A DNA stretch of 64,000 nucleotides, taken from NCBI RefSeq assembly GCF_028769735.1, contig NC_088179.1:11623950-11687949 (forward strand), written 5' to 3'. This DNA is from Zonotrichia leucophrys gambelii. Its lineage: Eukaryota > Chordata > Aves > Passeriformes > Passerellidae. Position 1 is the stretch's first letter. Each line of letters starts with the position of its first letter. Positions 50,359 to 63,500 of the stretch are shown here, one piece after another. Below the pieces are notes generated by a model. That model ran no database searches, had not been told where the DNA came from, and worked only from the letters and a program-made list of their open reading frames with translations. Position numbers and translations under genes: made by a program.

Positions 50359-50984
50359 CCTGCTTTAAATTACTGCAGCTACAAGTCATTTCAAAATTAG
50401 TTTCTCAGAAAATGAGCTCTCATCTCATGGCAAAGGAAAGCAATGAAGTCCTTGTTATCCAGAAGGCCCAGGAATAACAGACTGAATAAATATTCCTCCT
50501 CACATGAGGGGACAGTGAGGGGGAAACTGCCTGCATGAAGCGCTTCTCTTGTATCTCCTATTGTTCAATGTGAAATTTTGACTGAGAGGGGCCCTGGTAC
50601 CTTCTACTTATGAAACAAAATGTGAGGAATGGAGGACTAACGGGATGAGGCAGTAATACCTCTCCTATTGACTTTATGCTTGTGCAGTGAAGGAGTACTA
50701 AAAAGGAAAAATTTTGTCTAGAGAAATTAAAATAGCCTGTTGCAATTTGAAACTAGGTTGTTAAAATTATATTCTGAAATGCAGTATTATTTATGTGATC
50801 TTATATGATATCCTAATTTTGTGGTTATTGCTGTAGTAATTTCAGGCAACATATACTTGTATGTATGTTTGTAGACTTAAAAACATTTCAGAGCTTTTAA
50901 CAGTTCACTACTTTTGTGAGATGCAATTTTGAAAGTTGGCCTATGATGCAGATATGTGACTGAAAGTGCAGGAGTTTTTCAGAT

Positions 50985-51015
50985 AGAGAAAGAAAGAGGA
51001 AGAGAGGAAAAAAAG
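50985..51015. repeat. 31-nt purine-only tract
   Basis: Only A and G occur across the tract (AGAGAAAGAAAGAGG-type). Long homopurine tracts can form triplex structures; nothing here shows that it does. Confidence 0.75.
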
Positions 51016-51248
51016 CTAGTTTACAGTGCTTTAGTACTGCAGTAGTAAAAGTAGTGGAGTCATTTTTATTTTTACATAAAATCAGAGGATATCAATTTGA
51101 ACACTTTAAATAGATGTATCTCTGTATGTATGTTTAACAACTTTCCCATAAAACCAAAGAAAAAGCCAGTATCCAAACATTTACTTTCAGTTTTAGGCTA
51201 TCTTGGGGCTTCATTTGCTGAAATACAACAATCATATTTTAGTTAGAT

Positions 51249-51286
51249 CTGTTGGGTATGTACACAGAGATGTACATACCCAACAG
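51249..51286. repeat. Perfect inverted repeat, 16-bp arms
   Basis: CTGTTGGGTATGTACA (51249-51264) and TGTACATACCCAACAG (51271-51286) are exact reverse complements around the 6-nt loop CAGAGA. Bases outside the arms do not pair. The stem is too short for an ordinary microRNA precursor and is not tRNA-like. It could extrude as a cruciform or form an RNA hairpin if transcribed. Confidence 0.85.
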
Positions 51287-51796
51287 CAGGTTTTGCTTCA
51301 CATGCTTGGTTCTTTAGGTATTAATAGCATTTTCCAGAAAGATATTTAAACTTCCTTTTACGCAGAGTTGGTGAATAATTTAATACCAATTTACTAGTGT
51401 GTTGCTGTCTGTGATGGTTGGTGAGTGATGCACCAGCTGTGCACTCACTCAGGAAATGTGAAAATCTCTATGTGCTCTGAGAAATGAGGAATGATCTCAG
51501 TTTGTTTGCTTATGAAGGAACAACTTCATGGTAAAAGGTAATGGAAATAAACCCCCTTAAAAGTTATATACAGATAGTTAAATATCTATGTACTCTCTAG
51601 TTAACTACCGTTAGAAAAACGCCCTAAACTACTACCAATGAAAGCCAGAACAGATTAACTTAAAACTAATGAGTACAGCGGAGTTCCTGACTTCCATTTC
51701 ATAACTGCCTTGAAGGTCGTGCTTCCTCAGGGACAAGGTACATAAACAACAGTGTTCATTAATCTATACAAAGTGTTAAGAAAAGCAGGAGGAAAT

Positions 51797-51812
51797 AAAA
51801 AAAAAAAAAAAA
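51797..51812. repeat. Poly(A) tract, 16 nt
   Basis: Uninterrupted run of 16 A after GGAAAT. No retroelement body upstream was recognised. Confidence 0.75.
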
Positions 51813-54812
51813 GCTGAAATGTTTTTTACTGTGCCTGAAAGAAAAGAATTCACTTTATTCAATACTTAGGAAGCTGCACTGAGTTCCATTGTCTGTAATA
51901 ATGAGAGAGAGATTCTGCTTCCTTTCTGCATGCAAGATGATGAAATAGAAGTTACCCTGTTTTGTAATGTCAGCTTCTAAGGGTAAGGGGTTAGCAAAAG
52001 ACAAGATGCAAGGATGATTTCAAAGGATATATTGATCTTTTATTTATTAAAAAGTGGAATATTTGCAATTCATATAAATTGCTAGTGTTCTCTCTGAGAT
52101 TGTTGTTGTGTCTGTAGGCAGGATATGTAAAGTGGAAAGCAAATAACTTTTCCAAGGCTTTTCCCTCTTTGAGTTTGTGAGTTTCTGGCAGATGTACCTT
52201 CCTCAGGACTAGAGGTGGAAAACAGCATATAAAAATCTACCAGACTCCATTCAGCCCTCAGTTACCTTGGTAGTCATAGCCCTTTATAAAAGGTGAGAGC
52301 TTTGAATTGCTAAAATGTTTGGGAACTAAGTATAGCTTAGCTGTTGAGTGCACCAACCTGCCTTAAGCTTGTTTCTTCTATCTTAAATTGTAGAGGAAAA
52401 GCCTTCTGCTTATCTGGACATTCATAATGCATGAATGGGTCTGCAGTGGATCAGTAGTTCAATATAAAGGAAAGCAGTATTTGATGTGGGTCTCCTTTTT
52501 AGTTTTTCTTTCCTTATCTCTGTAAGGTAACTTGGGGTAGGGAGAATTAATTTTCTAATGATAAGTTGTGTCTTCATGTCAGTAACAGAAAAGCAACCAT
52601 AGGTTCCCCTTGTGTGTTAGAGATAGGAAAGCTGTGATAGGAGCAAAGGGAATTCTTTCATCTCAGTGCTGGTAAGACTTTCAGCTATGGGACTGCTAAT
52701 TTTGGTACTGCACCTCAAGAAAGACCAGGGGTCAGAGACAGCAGGGGAGATGGGGAAATAATGTCAGGTTTGAAATCTGATTTGAAAATTTAAAAAAAGA
52801 ATACTTAATCCAATAAAGAAGGTCAAGAACCTTCAGGATGTTGGCTGGGACAGAGATCCATGATGTTAGAGCAGCAAGTCTGGCCAAGGGTCCATGCTCT
52901 TGCATAGATCATAGCAATTTGTACCAGGGCTGTGAAGCTTTTGGCCTCAGGACCAGGCTGTGCTGTGCTTTGGGCTTGCTGTGCCACTTTTGTTATCCAT
53001 ACTGTAGCTTGGACTGACCATCCCAGACATGAATGGAGTTTTCTGTCTACAGGGATAATCTATCAGCCAGGAAAGTCTGGGTTATCCATCACACATGATT
53101 TAACAAAGCAGGTAGAAAAGTACGTGTCAAATGTCTCCATGTCTGATGTGTTTTGAGATGTGAGATGGACCAGATGATTTCTCAGGATGCTGTGTAGCTT
53201 TTCTATTATTTATAAGTGCTAGATATTTTTTCAGAGTCCTTTAAGCCTAAAGTTGTTCATATTTACAGCGGTGTTGTGGTCTTGGTATAGCTGGTTTGTA
53301 TTTTCTCTCATGGACTGTCTTGTATGGCTCAGATTTTCTGTCTGAAATCAATCTCCATGAGAAATGTAGTGACTGCTAGTGGTGGTTTAAAGGAAAACAG
53401 AGTAAGCCTACAGAAGGAAAGACTATGGAAAAAACAAATCCAATATTTGGAGTAGTGCTTGTAGATCTGTTGGTGGATTTTTATGTATTTCAGAGCGATT
53501 ACATCAAAATTTCTGGGGTGTATTTTTAACGATGCATTTTTATCTCTTTACAAAAACATTAGTAGCGTTCTCTGCTCTTTTTTCTTTGTACTTTGCATCT
53601 TAGTTTGGCAGGTATTTTTTTTCCCACTAATTGGAAGAAACAGAATAAAATGAAAAGATAACCGAAGAGGAGGTAAAGAAAGGTAAGATGAAAGTAAAAG
53701 AGAGTGCAGTTGTGATTAAAAAAAAAAAAGAAATTGCCCACCTAGTAAAAATAAAGGCACTTAGAAGAAATGTGAAAAGGTCAGAGAACAAAGAGAGACA
53801 TATAATCAAACAGGGGAGCTGAAGTCTGTAATTCCTGGTTGATTCCACACCCTTCCATTCCTGTCATACGGTGACAGAGAAGCAATATAGGCTTTTAAAT
53901 AAAAAAGTGCACCTCTCATAGAGTCCCTGCACTTCTATCTAAAGAATACAGAAATGTACAAATGTACAGAAATCTTCCAGTCCCCCTGAGAAGGTACATA
54001 ACTGCTTTGCCTTCAGAGCACATCTGGAGTGGAGCTATTTGCTGGCCCTTGTTCTGTGGAAAATAGTGGGGATAGATTGGCTGTGCTGGTGGAGAAGGCA
54101 GATTCTGAACATTTGCCCCAAAAATCTTCCTTGACTCCCATCTTCCCATGGCTGGGGAGGTTGCAGCACTAGCTAGGTTCTCCCTGCATGGTCAGGAGAT
54201 CTCCTCCCCCATGCTTTCCTCTGGGACCCAGTGAGCTGGGATAACACATCCTCAGGTCCATGTTGGTGTGCTGATCTCTCTGGTTAACTGTTTAGGGGGT
54301 GTATAGAGGTGAATTTCTTTTCTGCTGCAGTCCCCCTTCTATCTGCCCTAAATATTGTTGGGTTGTGAGGTTTTTGAGGGTTATTTGGGTAGGAAAGTGC
54401 ATTTTAAAATTATTTTTATTATTATTATTTTAAAATTTTTATGATTTTATTATATTCTCAGTGGGTTTTGATTGAATGAGCTACTACCTATGCAAAGATC
54501 TATTCGCCTTGCTCTTCTGAAATAATTCGTTAAAATTCTTGTAGTAAGAAGTTCAGTAGTTACTGTTTTATGCCGTTGCATAAGTTAAATCTCTTTGCAG
54601 CCTGATAATTTAGAAAGTGAAGGAATTTTAATTCTCTTCAAACAGCTTTGGACAACCAACCGAATAAAACCCAAACCCATCCCTTTACACAGGTGAAGTC
54701 CTTACAGTGAGGCAGCAAAATTTTATTCCTACACTATGCCATTAATATTTAAATTTGTGAGCAATCCTTTCAGTCTGAGTAGTTTTGACACAATTGCAAG
54801 TGTAAACAAGAT

Positions 54813-54900
54813 ATAAAAGGAATGTAAGGGCTGCCAGCTTACTCAGAGGGCAGCTCTTACAGCTCTCGTGTACACTGGTGGCATCTTGCTGGGCCTGCCA
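54813..54900 (+). mobile_element. Possible LTR-like fragment related to 32943-33437
   Basis: ATAAAAGG (54813), CTCTTACAGC (54854), TGGTG (54876) and TTGCTGGG (54886) occur in the same order as in the LTR-like block, where they stand at 33103, 33137, 33161 and 33168. Spacing between the second and last motif is 32 nt here and 31 nt there. That suggests two diverged copies of one element. Resemblance fades outside this core, and CTCTTACAG also occurs twice elsewhere in the window without the other motifs, so the call is tentative. Confidence 0.22.
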
Positions 54901-55093
54901 TCTGCTAGACAGAAGAACACAGCTCTAAGGGTGATCTTTCAGAAAATGTCCTTCTTGGAAGCAAAACACAAAATACAGAGGTGTTTCCCCCCCATTGCCT
55001 TTATTGTGTCAGTATTACTGATGTTGTATGTAACTATATTGCAGTTTAGTAATACAGAGCCAGTCATACAGGAATATACAGATTATTTTATAC

Positions 55094-55113
55094 ATTATTA
55101 TTATTATTATTAT
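55094..55113. repeat. (ATT)n microsatellite
   Basis: Six complete ATT units plus AT. Read directly. It encodes the Tyr run seen in one chance reading frame. Confidence 0.85.
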
Positions 55114-58100
55114 CTCTATTGCTTTCTTCTGCTGTTTTATCTTGTTAATTTCTCCTTGCTTTTCCACATGTCTCATAACAACTTGGTAAACAAAAATGAG
55201 ATAAAATTGTACTCTTTTTCTTCTCATTTTATCCCATGGTGGCCCACATCTGTTTTCTCTTAGGCCACATCCAGTAGTGGGGTCTCAAATGTGCATTGTT
55301 TCAGTGAGGTGTGTGCAGCACTTGGTATGTGAGTTTTAAAATAATGCATCTGTTGGGAGCATAGCCTGTCTGAAGCTGGGGTGTAAAGGGGTTCTGGCTT
55401 TTACACACAGCTGGAAGAGCTAGGTATCACTTTCAGCTCCTGGATCTTGATTTAAATCTAATTGTGTTCTCTTTCTTAAAAAAAATAGAAAAAAAATAAA
55501 AAGCACTGCACTCCAAACCAAACTGAGCTGTAATCCCTCCCCTGAAATTGTACAGAAATAGTTGGAGGTGGTTCCAGGCATGCACATTTTTTTGTAATAG
55601 TGTTGATTCTACTTTGATTTTTAAAGCAATCAGAAATTTTTAGGAATTGTAATTTTTTCCTTCAGGAATTAATATTTTTCCTAATTTTCTCCATTGCTTG
55701 ATAAAATTAGTATATTTCTCTTCACACACTACTAGTCGATGTAACTTTTCCCAGGTAAGATGGCTCCTAGTCTGTATTAGCTAGAGTAATATATTTTTCA
55801 TGAATGAAAATGTGCTAGCATATGAGCCTTTGAATTCCAAAGCAGTTTTTCTTTACAAGCTTATGAGTGGTGAAATGCTTTATTTTCTCAGCTAGAATAT
55901 TCCTAAATTCTCCAGTCGTTTGGAAGAAAAGGGAAAAAATTCTTGGGTGGGTAGTTAAAATTAGTCAAGCATTTGAAAGAGTTGTGATTTACTGCTCTAA
56001 TGTCAGTCTTACCCATGTCCACCTTGAAATTTTTGTCTTAATTATAAATCTTCATAAAGCTAATAGTTTGCAACTGCTTGTGCAGCAGCTTTATTTGCCT
56101 ACAAGTGTATTTAAAGCTAAAATTTGACACAGCTGACATACACCCAGTTAAAACAGTATACAGAAATTATCTTGCCCTGTTGAAGTCTTTCCTGTAATGA
56201 AGCATTTGACAGGAGCTCCAAAGGGATTGCAAATACAGGTATTAAGAGGAAGTTTGGAAAAGAAACTGAAATGAATTATCTACCTGCATTCCCTTAGAGA
56301 GGAATGAAATTTTAACCTTTCTTTAGGTATATGAAGTTTGCCTTATCTCACTAGCCACTAGCTATGTGAATAAAGACTTATTTTGAGAAAGAACTTTTAA
56401 AAAACTTTTTTATTTCTCTGGGAATATCAAAGCAAAATTATAGCAGTCTAAATCTTGGAGTTGTGAAATACAATTTAGTCTTGAGTGACTCTCTTTATAA
56501 ACTAGAATGTATTATTTGAATATGTCCAAAATATCTGGACTTGCATTTCAAGTGCTCTGCTGTCAAAAACCAGTTATGAATGCAATACAAACAGAGAATT
56601 GTGGGAATTAATTTTATTTTTAAAAAGTATTAATAGCCTTTTCCTAACTGCAGTGCCATCTGATGAAATTTTAAATAAAGATTAATTAGTACAAACATAT
56701 AGGCAAAAGCAAGAGGAAACAATCAACATGAAGAAATGTATATCTGTGCTCTGTGCTAGTAATAAAAATAATTTTGAGTGTAACATTGCATTTTATGTGC
56801 CATCTGAACCATCTCACTGTATTTATATGCCTGTAATTTAGCCTAACTTGTATTTTCTGCATTCATTAATATGAAAAGGACCCAGTGAATGAGCACCTAT
56901 TATATGTGAGATCTATGGCCTGGGGACAATTTTATTTTACTCATAAATTTTAATATCCATACTCTACTACAGTAAAAATAATGAGCCTGTAGTGGTTTTG
57001 TCCATCATTACAGAGAACCTTTTAAAAGCCGTAAAAGGGAATTGTGACTGATTGGAATTGACCCATGGATCGGAAACTAGGTTTTTCTCTTTTTCCACTC
57101 CTCTATTTTGTTAAATGCAAAACAGCTTTTGGCCAGTGTCAGTTTATATCTAGCAACAAGAATGATTTTGCTTTTTTTCCATTATGCATAATTTCTTAGT
57201 AGTTTGTTATAAAAAGGGCTGCACTATTTTTTTCCCCTTGAGCAGAAAAGCATGGTTCTGGTTTTGCTCTTAAATGAAATATTGGAACTTTAAACTTATC
57301 TTTGATAACCTATTCAATTTAAATTAATATTCTTATAATCATTAAAAATTAGAGTAATTATTGATAGATTTTGGTGCAGTTTTATTTTTGCCAAATAAAA
57401 ACCTTAGACACCTTTTAAAATCTAAATCATAATTTTGTAATGATCACTATGTGTAGAGAAGATAATTATGTCTTTAAGGTGTATCCAATCGACATAGATC
57501 CGTGTAAGTAAGATTCAGTGGGAGTTTAAAGCCACCAGAACTCAGTAGTTCAGGCTGTGTTGAGGCTGCAGGATCATTGCTGGTGGGCTGTGAATGTGTG
57601 TTCAACACCAGATGAGCACAGGCACTGAAAGCTGCTTCCCCAAGGGGGAGATGTGTGCTGGGCTGGATGAAACCAATCCACGAGGTCACTCATCAGACCT
57701 GTGAAAATAGTGTTGTTTATATCAGTGCTGAAAACATGGCTGCCTAGTTTCAAAACTCTTTTTGTGTTGTTTCATGTTTTTAGAAAAAAATTCAGGCTGA
57801 AGCTCTAATGAACATAATGCTCAGGATGCAGAAGCAAATGCTTAATTGCACAAGTCATTAATTCTTTGTACTTGTACTTCAAACAATGTATTTCAAAAAA
57901 GAGTTTTTAATACTAGAAGGTAGATTAGGAAAAGTACTTTCAGATGTTTTTAAAATTAAATGTGAACTTCCTTATAAATGGCACAGAATAAATCCCTACA
58001 TTACAGGTTATATAAGTTTACCTTGCAGAAGGATTGCATTTAGCCTGCTAAAAAGCTCCCTGAATGATTCCTAAATCTTGCTTTACAATTTTATATAGAC

Positions 58101-59651
58101 TTTCAAGATTAATGCTGCCTTCAAACCTAAATTTTGATCTGTAGAATTCAGTATCATTCTGGGTTTTTGTTGTAGCAAAGTCAAAGTATTAATTCCTTCT
58201 GCCATGTCATGAGACATCTGTCTGAGAGATGAGGATAATCCCAAAATCACATGAAGCTCTGTCATTGCATCTCAAATATTTTTGTCCCTAAAGTTTGGCC
58301 CTGTCTTCTTTCTTCCTAGCCTGCTTTTTCAAGTTCTTGCAATACTTTCTGTTCAGCAGCTTCTTGAGCAACACATGAAACCCAAAGAGGAAGGGTAAGA
58401 GACTTCAGACTGGTTCCTGCTGAGACCATGCCCACATGCACACTCGCTTCTGGGGCTTCCTCAGGCAATTATCCTTCACTGCAACAAGTCATTTCCTAAG
58501 AATATAGCACATTTACAGCCAAGCTTCCTTTTTCATTAAAATTATGACAGATTTTTTAATCTCACTGTACCCACTCTGACCTTGCTCTTACCTTCTCTGA
58601 TTCCCAGATTCACAGCTGGGGCCGAGCTCTGTCCCACAGATGCTCCCACCCATTGCTGTGGCTCTGAGGTGCCTGAGGTTTCCTTGTGTTTCCCAGAGCC
58701 CTTTTAGCAGTGGCAGCAGCTCTGCACCAGTGGGCAGGCAGTGCTGAGGGTCTGGGACAGGGATCACTTCACAGCCACGCTTTAAAAGTTTGCTCCTCAG
58801 CCTTGAACTTGTACTTGAAACAAAGCCCTTGCTCCGGCACAGTCTCAGGTTTGATGTGTCTGCACTTTGCTAAGCCATCTGTGCAGCACTTCTCACCCTA
58901 ATTGACATCTTCCTTCCTGGTCACCCACTGCTGCTGCTTTGTCACCGCTCGCACAGCCAGCAGCTGCTGATGCTCCTCTTTGTTGGTAGCTTTTGTCAAG
59001 GTCACTTTCTGTGCACACATTCCTTCCTCTGCTCTGTCAGTGCCCCCAGTTTGGTGCTCAGACACCTCTCTTCTGGCCAGTTTCATCAGGAGTTTCTTTT
59101 CTGTGGAAGGGAAATAATGACCAGAATTCTGGCATAGTCAGTGTTGGATCTAGCTCTGTAAGGCATCAGTCAGGATTGAAAAAAAACCCAATTATCTCTT
59201 TATGAGTGACAAGGGCCACTGGTTTAACATTTGCAATTATTCATTTTAATAACTAAGATGATTAGTTAATGTTATATGGGTCACAATGTGTGGTATATTA
59301 CATTAAATTGCAAAAAATTCCTAACTGACATATGATCCCCAATGATACAAAGTTATTCTGTTTGCAAACCCTTCCCTCCCTAGACTACCTAATTTTAGTT
59401 AAAATATTACCACAGTTTTCTTCATTCTCATTTTCCACTTGAAAGCAGCTCACAATTCTGATTTTACTTTGCTTTCTTGAGATGTCTGTTTTGGAAGAGA
59501 AGTCAAATTCTTAAACTTTATTATGTACTGCAGTCAGTAATTTGAAGTTTGAGGTTTAAATTGGTAGTCAATTTTCTTTTATTTCTTTCATCTCTGCACT
59601 TTCACTCTTAGTAAAACTTCTTTTGACAATGGAGATGGTTAAGGTTTAACT

Positions 59652-59663
59652 CCCCCCCCCCCC
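59652..59663. repeat. Poly(C) tract, 12 nt
   Basis: Uninterrupted run of 12 C, long for this window. A G-rich run (six G, A, five G) follows at 59750-59761, so the two could pair across about 90 nt. Confidence 0.8.
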
Positions 59664-60543
59664 ATTATGTGAGAAAACTGAAAAAGATTATAGAACTCTG
59701 TCACAACATGAACCTAAATTTGGTCTTTTTTACTGTTTTTTTTTCTTTTGGGGGGAGGGGGTTGATGTGTCAGGTGTCAGTGCAGTATACTTTTATATTT
59801 TATTATGGAGTCAAAATAAAACATTGAACATTTTGATTTCTAAAGCCTGAGCTCAAACCCATTAAAGATATTACAACTTTTATGAAACATTCTGAAAATC
59901 AAAAAGATCTGTTTCTATGAACTCCACGAGTGTTTGTTTCAACAAATTGATTGTTTTAATGAGTAATATTAATAGTAAAAAAGCTGCTAAGCTCTCAGCT
60001 GAAGTTCACAGGGGTGCTTTTTAAATTGAGTCTTGCTTCCAGCTAAAGTTTCCTTTTGGCCATTTAGTGGGTGCAATGATGCTTCTGGGACATTGATTTA
60101 TGCTGTTTCACCATTGAGGGTGGAAAAAAACAACCCAAAGCAAACCAGAAGAAAGCCAGGCATTGTGCTGGCTGAAGGTGAGCAATAATAAATGCATGTG
60201 TGCTTGGGTTGGAGCAGTGCAGACCACTGGGGCAGTCAGTGCTGGGCCCCAGCAGCAGCTGTGCTGTTTGTAAATTGTATTGCAAGTTTTGTAGAGATAT
60301 TGTAAATTTTGTCTTTCATGTCCCGTGAAAAATCTCTAGACCAGGTGTTACAAAAGCTGCAGATGGATGTCAGTAAATGGAATTCACTGTACAGAATCTT
60401 TGTTAAAGGTGTTATTTCTGTTTTCATACTACAGTACTTGAGCTCCTGGTTCCAATGTTAGTTCCCAGGTTAAGTCATATGGTAGGTGGTACTGCACAGA
60501 AGGATACAGCGGAGCTAAGCTGAGGAAGAATTAAATCATATTT

Positions 60544-60576
60544 TTCTCTTAATCCTGTTCCCTATGATTAAGAGAA
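60544..60576. repeat. Inverted repeat, 11-bp arms
   Basis: TTCTCTTAATC (60544-60554) and GATTAAGAGAA (60566-60576) are exact reverse complements separated by 11 nt. It could form a small hairpin. No terminator role is expected in a vertebrate genome. Confidence 0.7.
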
Positions 60577-63500
60577 TGTGGCCAGGCACTGCTGCTCTCT
60601 GATGTCCTGCACTTTTTGGAGGAAAAAAATCCCAGGGACTATGGGCAGGATCTGGCAGAACAATTGATGGCTGAAGAAATAACATTCTTCTGCTCACCAT
60701 GTGCTCCTCCTCTCTGCCTTCTTTTGGAAAGGGAAATACTGAGCTGGATTTTGAAATCTGTGGCCAGTGGCTTGTGAGCCTTGCCTTGGAGAGGGGGGAC
60801 TGGACAAGCCCCCAGCTCTGTGCATTTTGGGGTAGGGTTGGTGCTCCCGTGGCTCAGCTCATGACAAAGGGTCAGGGGTGATGGGAGGACAGCCATGCAA
60901 GTGCCAGCCCTGGGATAATTCCCTGGCAGGCCCTGGGACCTGCTCACTTCAATAGCTTGATTGCAGATCTTCATTTGGATGTGGTGGTTTTTGTGGTTTG
61001 CTAATTTGTAGCCAAGTACAGGAAAGTGATGGCGGGCAGAAAAGGAGTTTTAATGAGATAACACACAATCTTGGGCATAAATTTGATTATGGATTTTTGC
61101 AAATTACTAATAAACCTTAAAATATTTTCTGTTTTAAATAGCCATTTGATTTCCAGAAGAAAGTTCAATAGGTCAAACTCTCAGCAACAGAAAAACTTCT
61201 TGTAATATTTACAACACACTGATCTTTCTCTTTGCTGCTGTTGGCTACAGACGCAGTTGAGTGATCATTGTGCTCTTTTGAGAGGATTTAAATGTTACAT
61301 TTGAGTTATGTTGCATAACCTTCAATGGAAAACTGCAATGAAAGGCAATGGTTTTATATGCTCAGTATTTTTCCCCTAATGACTACTTTTAGAGGGAAGT
61401 TGGCTTCTTTTTGACAAGGGTGTGCCATGCTGCTGCTGGCATTCATTCTTTTGGAATAGAGTTTTTATGTTAAATTAACAAAAGCAGTAGGAGTTGACTA
61501 TTTATTTGCAGTAGGGCTAGGGTTTCTCTCCTGGCATTGTAATTTTGCCCAGCCAGTGTCACCAGTCCTTCAAGAATATTTGTTCTTCTCTGATTTCCCT
61601 CCTAAGGGCAATTCTGGCAGTGAAGTTATTGAAATTCTAGAGGGTATTTCAGGTACAGCTATAAATTGTACAAAAGGCACAAATTGTCAGATTCCTCTTG
61701 TGGACTGTTGTAGTGGTTTCCTTCTTTTATCTTGGAGTATAAAAAAAGTTTGTTTCTCCTCTTACTTCATTTTATTATCCTGCTGGCAGACGTGCATTTT
61801 AAACAGCCCTTTAAGATCAGGAAGAATACTCCAATACACCCAAAGTGGATCAATATAAGCTTTTAGTGGCTGTATAGAAACCAGATGTTTGGAAGCTACA
61901 GCTCTCACTTCTACTCAGTCTCTAACAGTGTGTAGTAAATGAGGTTTTTGTCTTTCAGGTTAATATGAGTAATGCTCACACAAAATAGGTAAAAGAATAT
62001 TAGAAAGGTGTAGGTCCAAATTAGCAGAGCTGTTTTTCTGCTTCAGGTTTAGTGCTATTAAAGAGCATTATTGAAAGCACCTTAGAATTGCTCTCAGGCA
62101 GTTAAGTAACCTTCCATTGCAAATATTTTTGGAACTGAACCTGTGCAGGTACAAAGACTTTTAATGACAACATACAGGACCCTTTCATTGATTTAAATAC
62201 TTTTGTTCTATGCAGCCTGAATCACACACCTGCCCTAGTCCTTTACTACTGCTGTCATAAAAATCTCAGCTATTTTATATTTTTAATGGTTTGTTTTCAC
62301 TTTCTCCCTTCTTTAACTTTTTCATGTACTTTTTTTATAGGGTCTCCTTTCCCTGGCTTCTGCTGTTTTAGTACACTTTTCATAAGGTTGTCATAAGGCT
62401 ATTTATTTTCCTGCGTCTTCAATAAAAACAAGCAGCAGCAGATTGGGCTCTCTTAGATTAATTCCATCCTTTATAATTTCATCAGCCCTGGAAATTAACT
62501 CATAGTTCAGAATGCTTTTTTTCCTCTTTCTCTCTCTAATGCACAATTTTCAAATATTTTAAAGTGTGATATTCTGGCATCAAGCTCAAAATATCATCTT
62601 TGAAATTTTTGGGGAAAGAAGAAGGATGGTAAGTCATTTATCCATCCTCCAGGGGATATTAAACACCTTGCTGATAATTGATGAGGGAGATCTCAACCCA
62701 GATCACTTTGTCAGATGAGTTTTCAAGTAGCTACAATCTGGAATTGGAAGGTTGGTCCTGTCAACATCACAGATGTACCTGACCAGCTTTGTAAGTTAAT
62801 TCATTCCCTTTGAGAGCAAAGGCTGAATTGCCTGTTTCATGCTGCCTCTGGAAGACTGCAATCACTCAGCTCCTCATGAATTTTGTGGCTGCAAAGTAAT
62901 TTTCTCCCTCCCTCTGCATAGTTTAATGTAGCAGAATAAACATTTAAGAGAGTGATTTCTAAGACTTCTCCTGTGATTAAAGTATTTTATTGATAAGTTG
63001 ATATCAAGGCACACAAGGTCTATGAAATTATGGAGTATGTCAACAGCATAAGCTGATTACACTGTAAAAGGAAAAACCCCAACCAGAGCCTTGCAGTGAG
63101 AGCTGTGAGGAGCTGAAGGTTTCTCTGAATAAAATGGGTTACTCCCAGGGAGTTCAAGGCAAAATTCATCTACACAAGAAGACAGAGGGATGCATAGTGA
63201 GGGTGAGCTGAAGCTTTGCACTTTCAGATTTAGAGAAAAGGGATAAAAGTGTGCAGTAAGAGACCTGGAGGAGGCATTTCATTACCTGCAGGAAATCCCA
63301 TGGACTGGTGCTGATGCATTGAAACACTGAACTGGGATGTTCCTGCAGTGTATCACAGGTTTGGTTTCTGACCATGCATCCCACTTCTGCCCAGGTAAAT
63401 GTTTGCTGTACAAAGTGAGATAAATATGCCCCTGATTGAGTGGATGTAATTGAAATGGATCTGAAAATATTTAAATATGAAAATGAACAAGGTAAAATTG

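Larger units (their letters stand above)
49775..54812. other. Unique non-coding stretch
   Basis: No recognisable gene; open frames are 83 codons or fewer. Simple sequences listed separately are poly(T), purine-only and poly(A) tracts and the strong inverted repeat at 51249. An AT-only stretch (54411-54440) mixes ATT units with two ATTTTAAAAT palindromes. GC-richer DNA lies near 54110-54260. No further CR1 was identified. Confidence 0.6.

Noticed and set aside
54868..55263. 131-codon plus-strand frame with hydrophobic, Tyr-rich middle
   Set aside because: The Tyr run is the ATT microsatellite read in frame; the apparent membrane segment follows from T-rich DNA.
58592..58653. Minus-strand start-codon frame (MGGSICGTELG) ending at a strong GTAAGA donor
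   Set aside because: GC-rich DNA with a second frame open as well; no promoter or downstream exon supports a first coding exon.
60068..60177. 110-nt plus-strand splice-flanked open frame ending at GTGAGC
   Set aside because: Half of the peptide is read from an A/C-rich low-complexity run, which suppresses stop codons.
63347..63392. 46-nt plus-strand splice-flanked segment ending at CAG|GTAAAT
   Set aside because: Two frames are open and the segment is too short to be informative.
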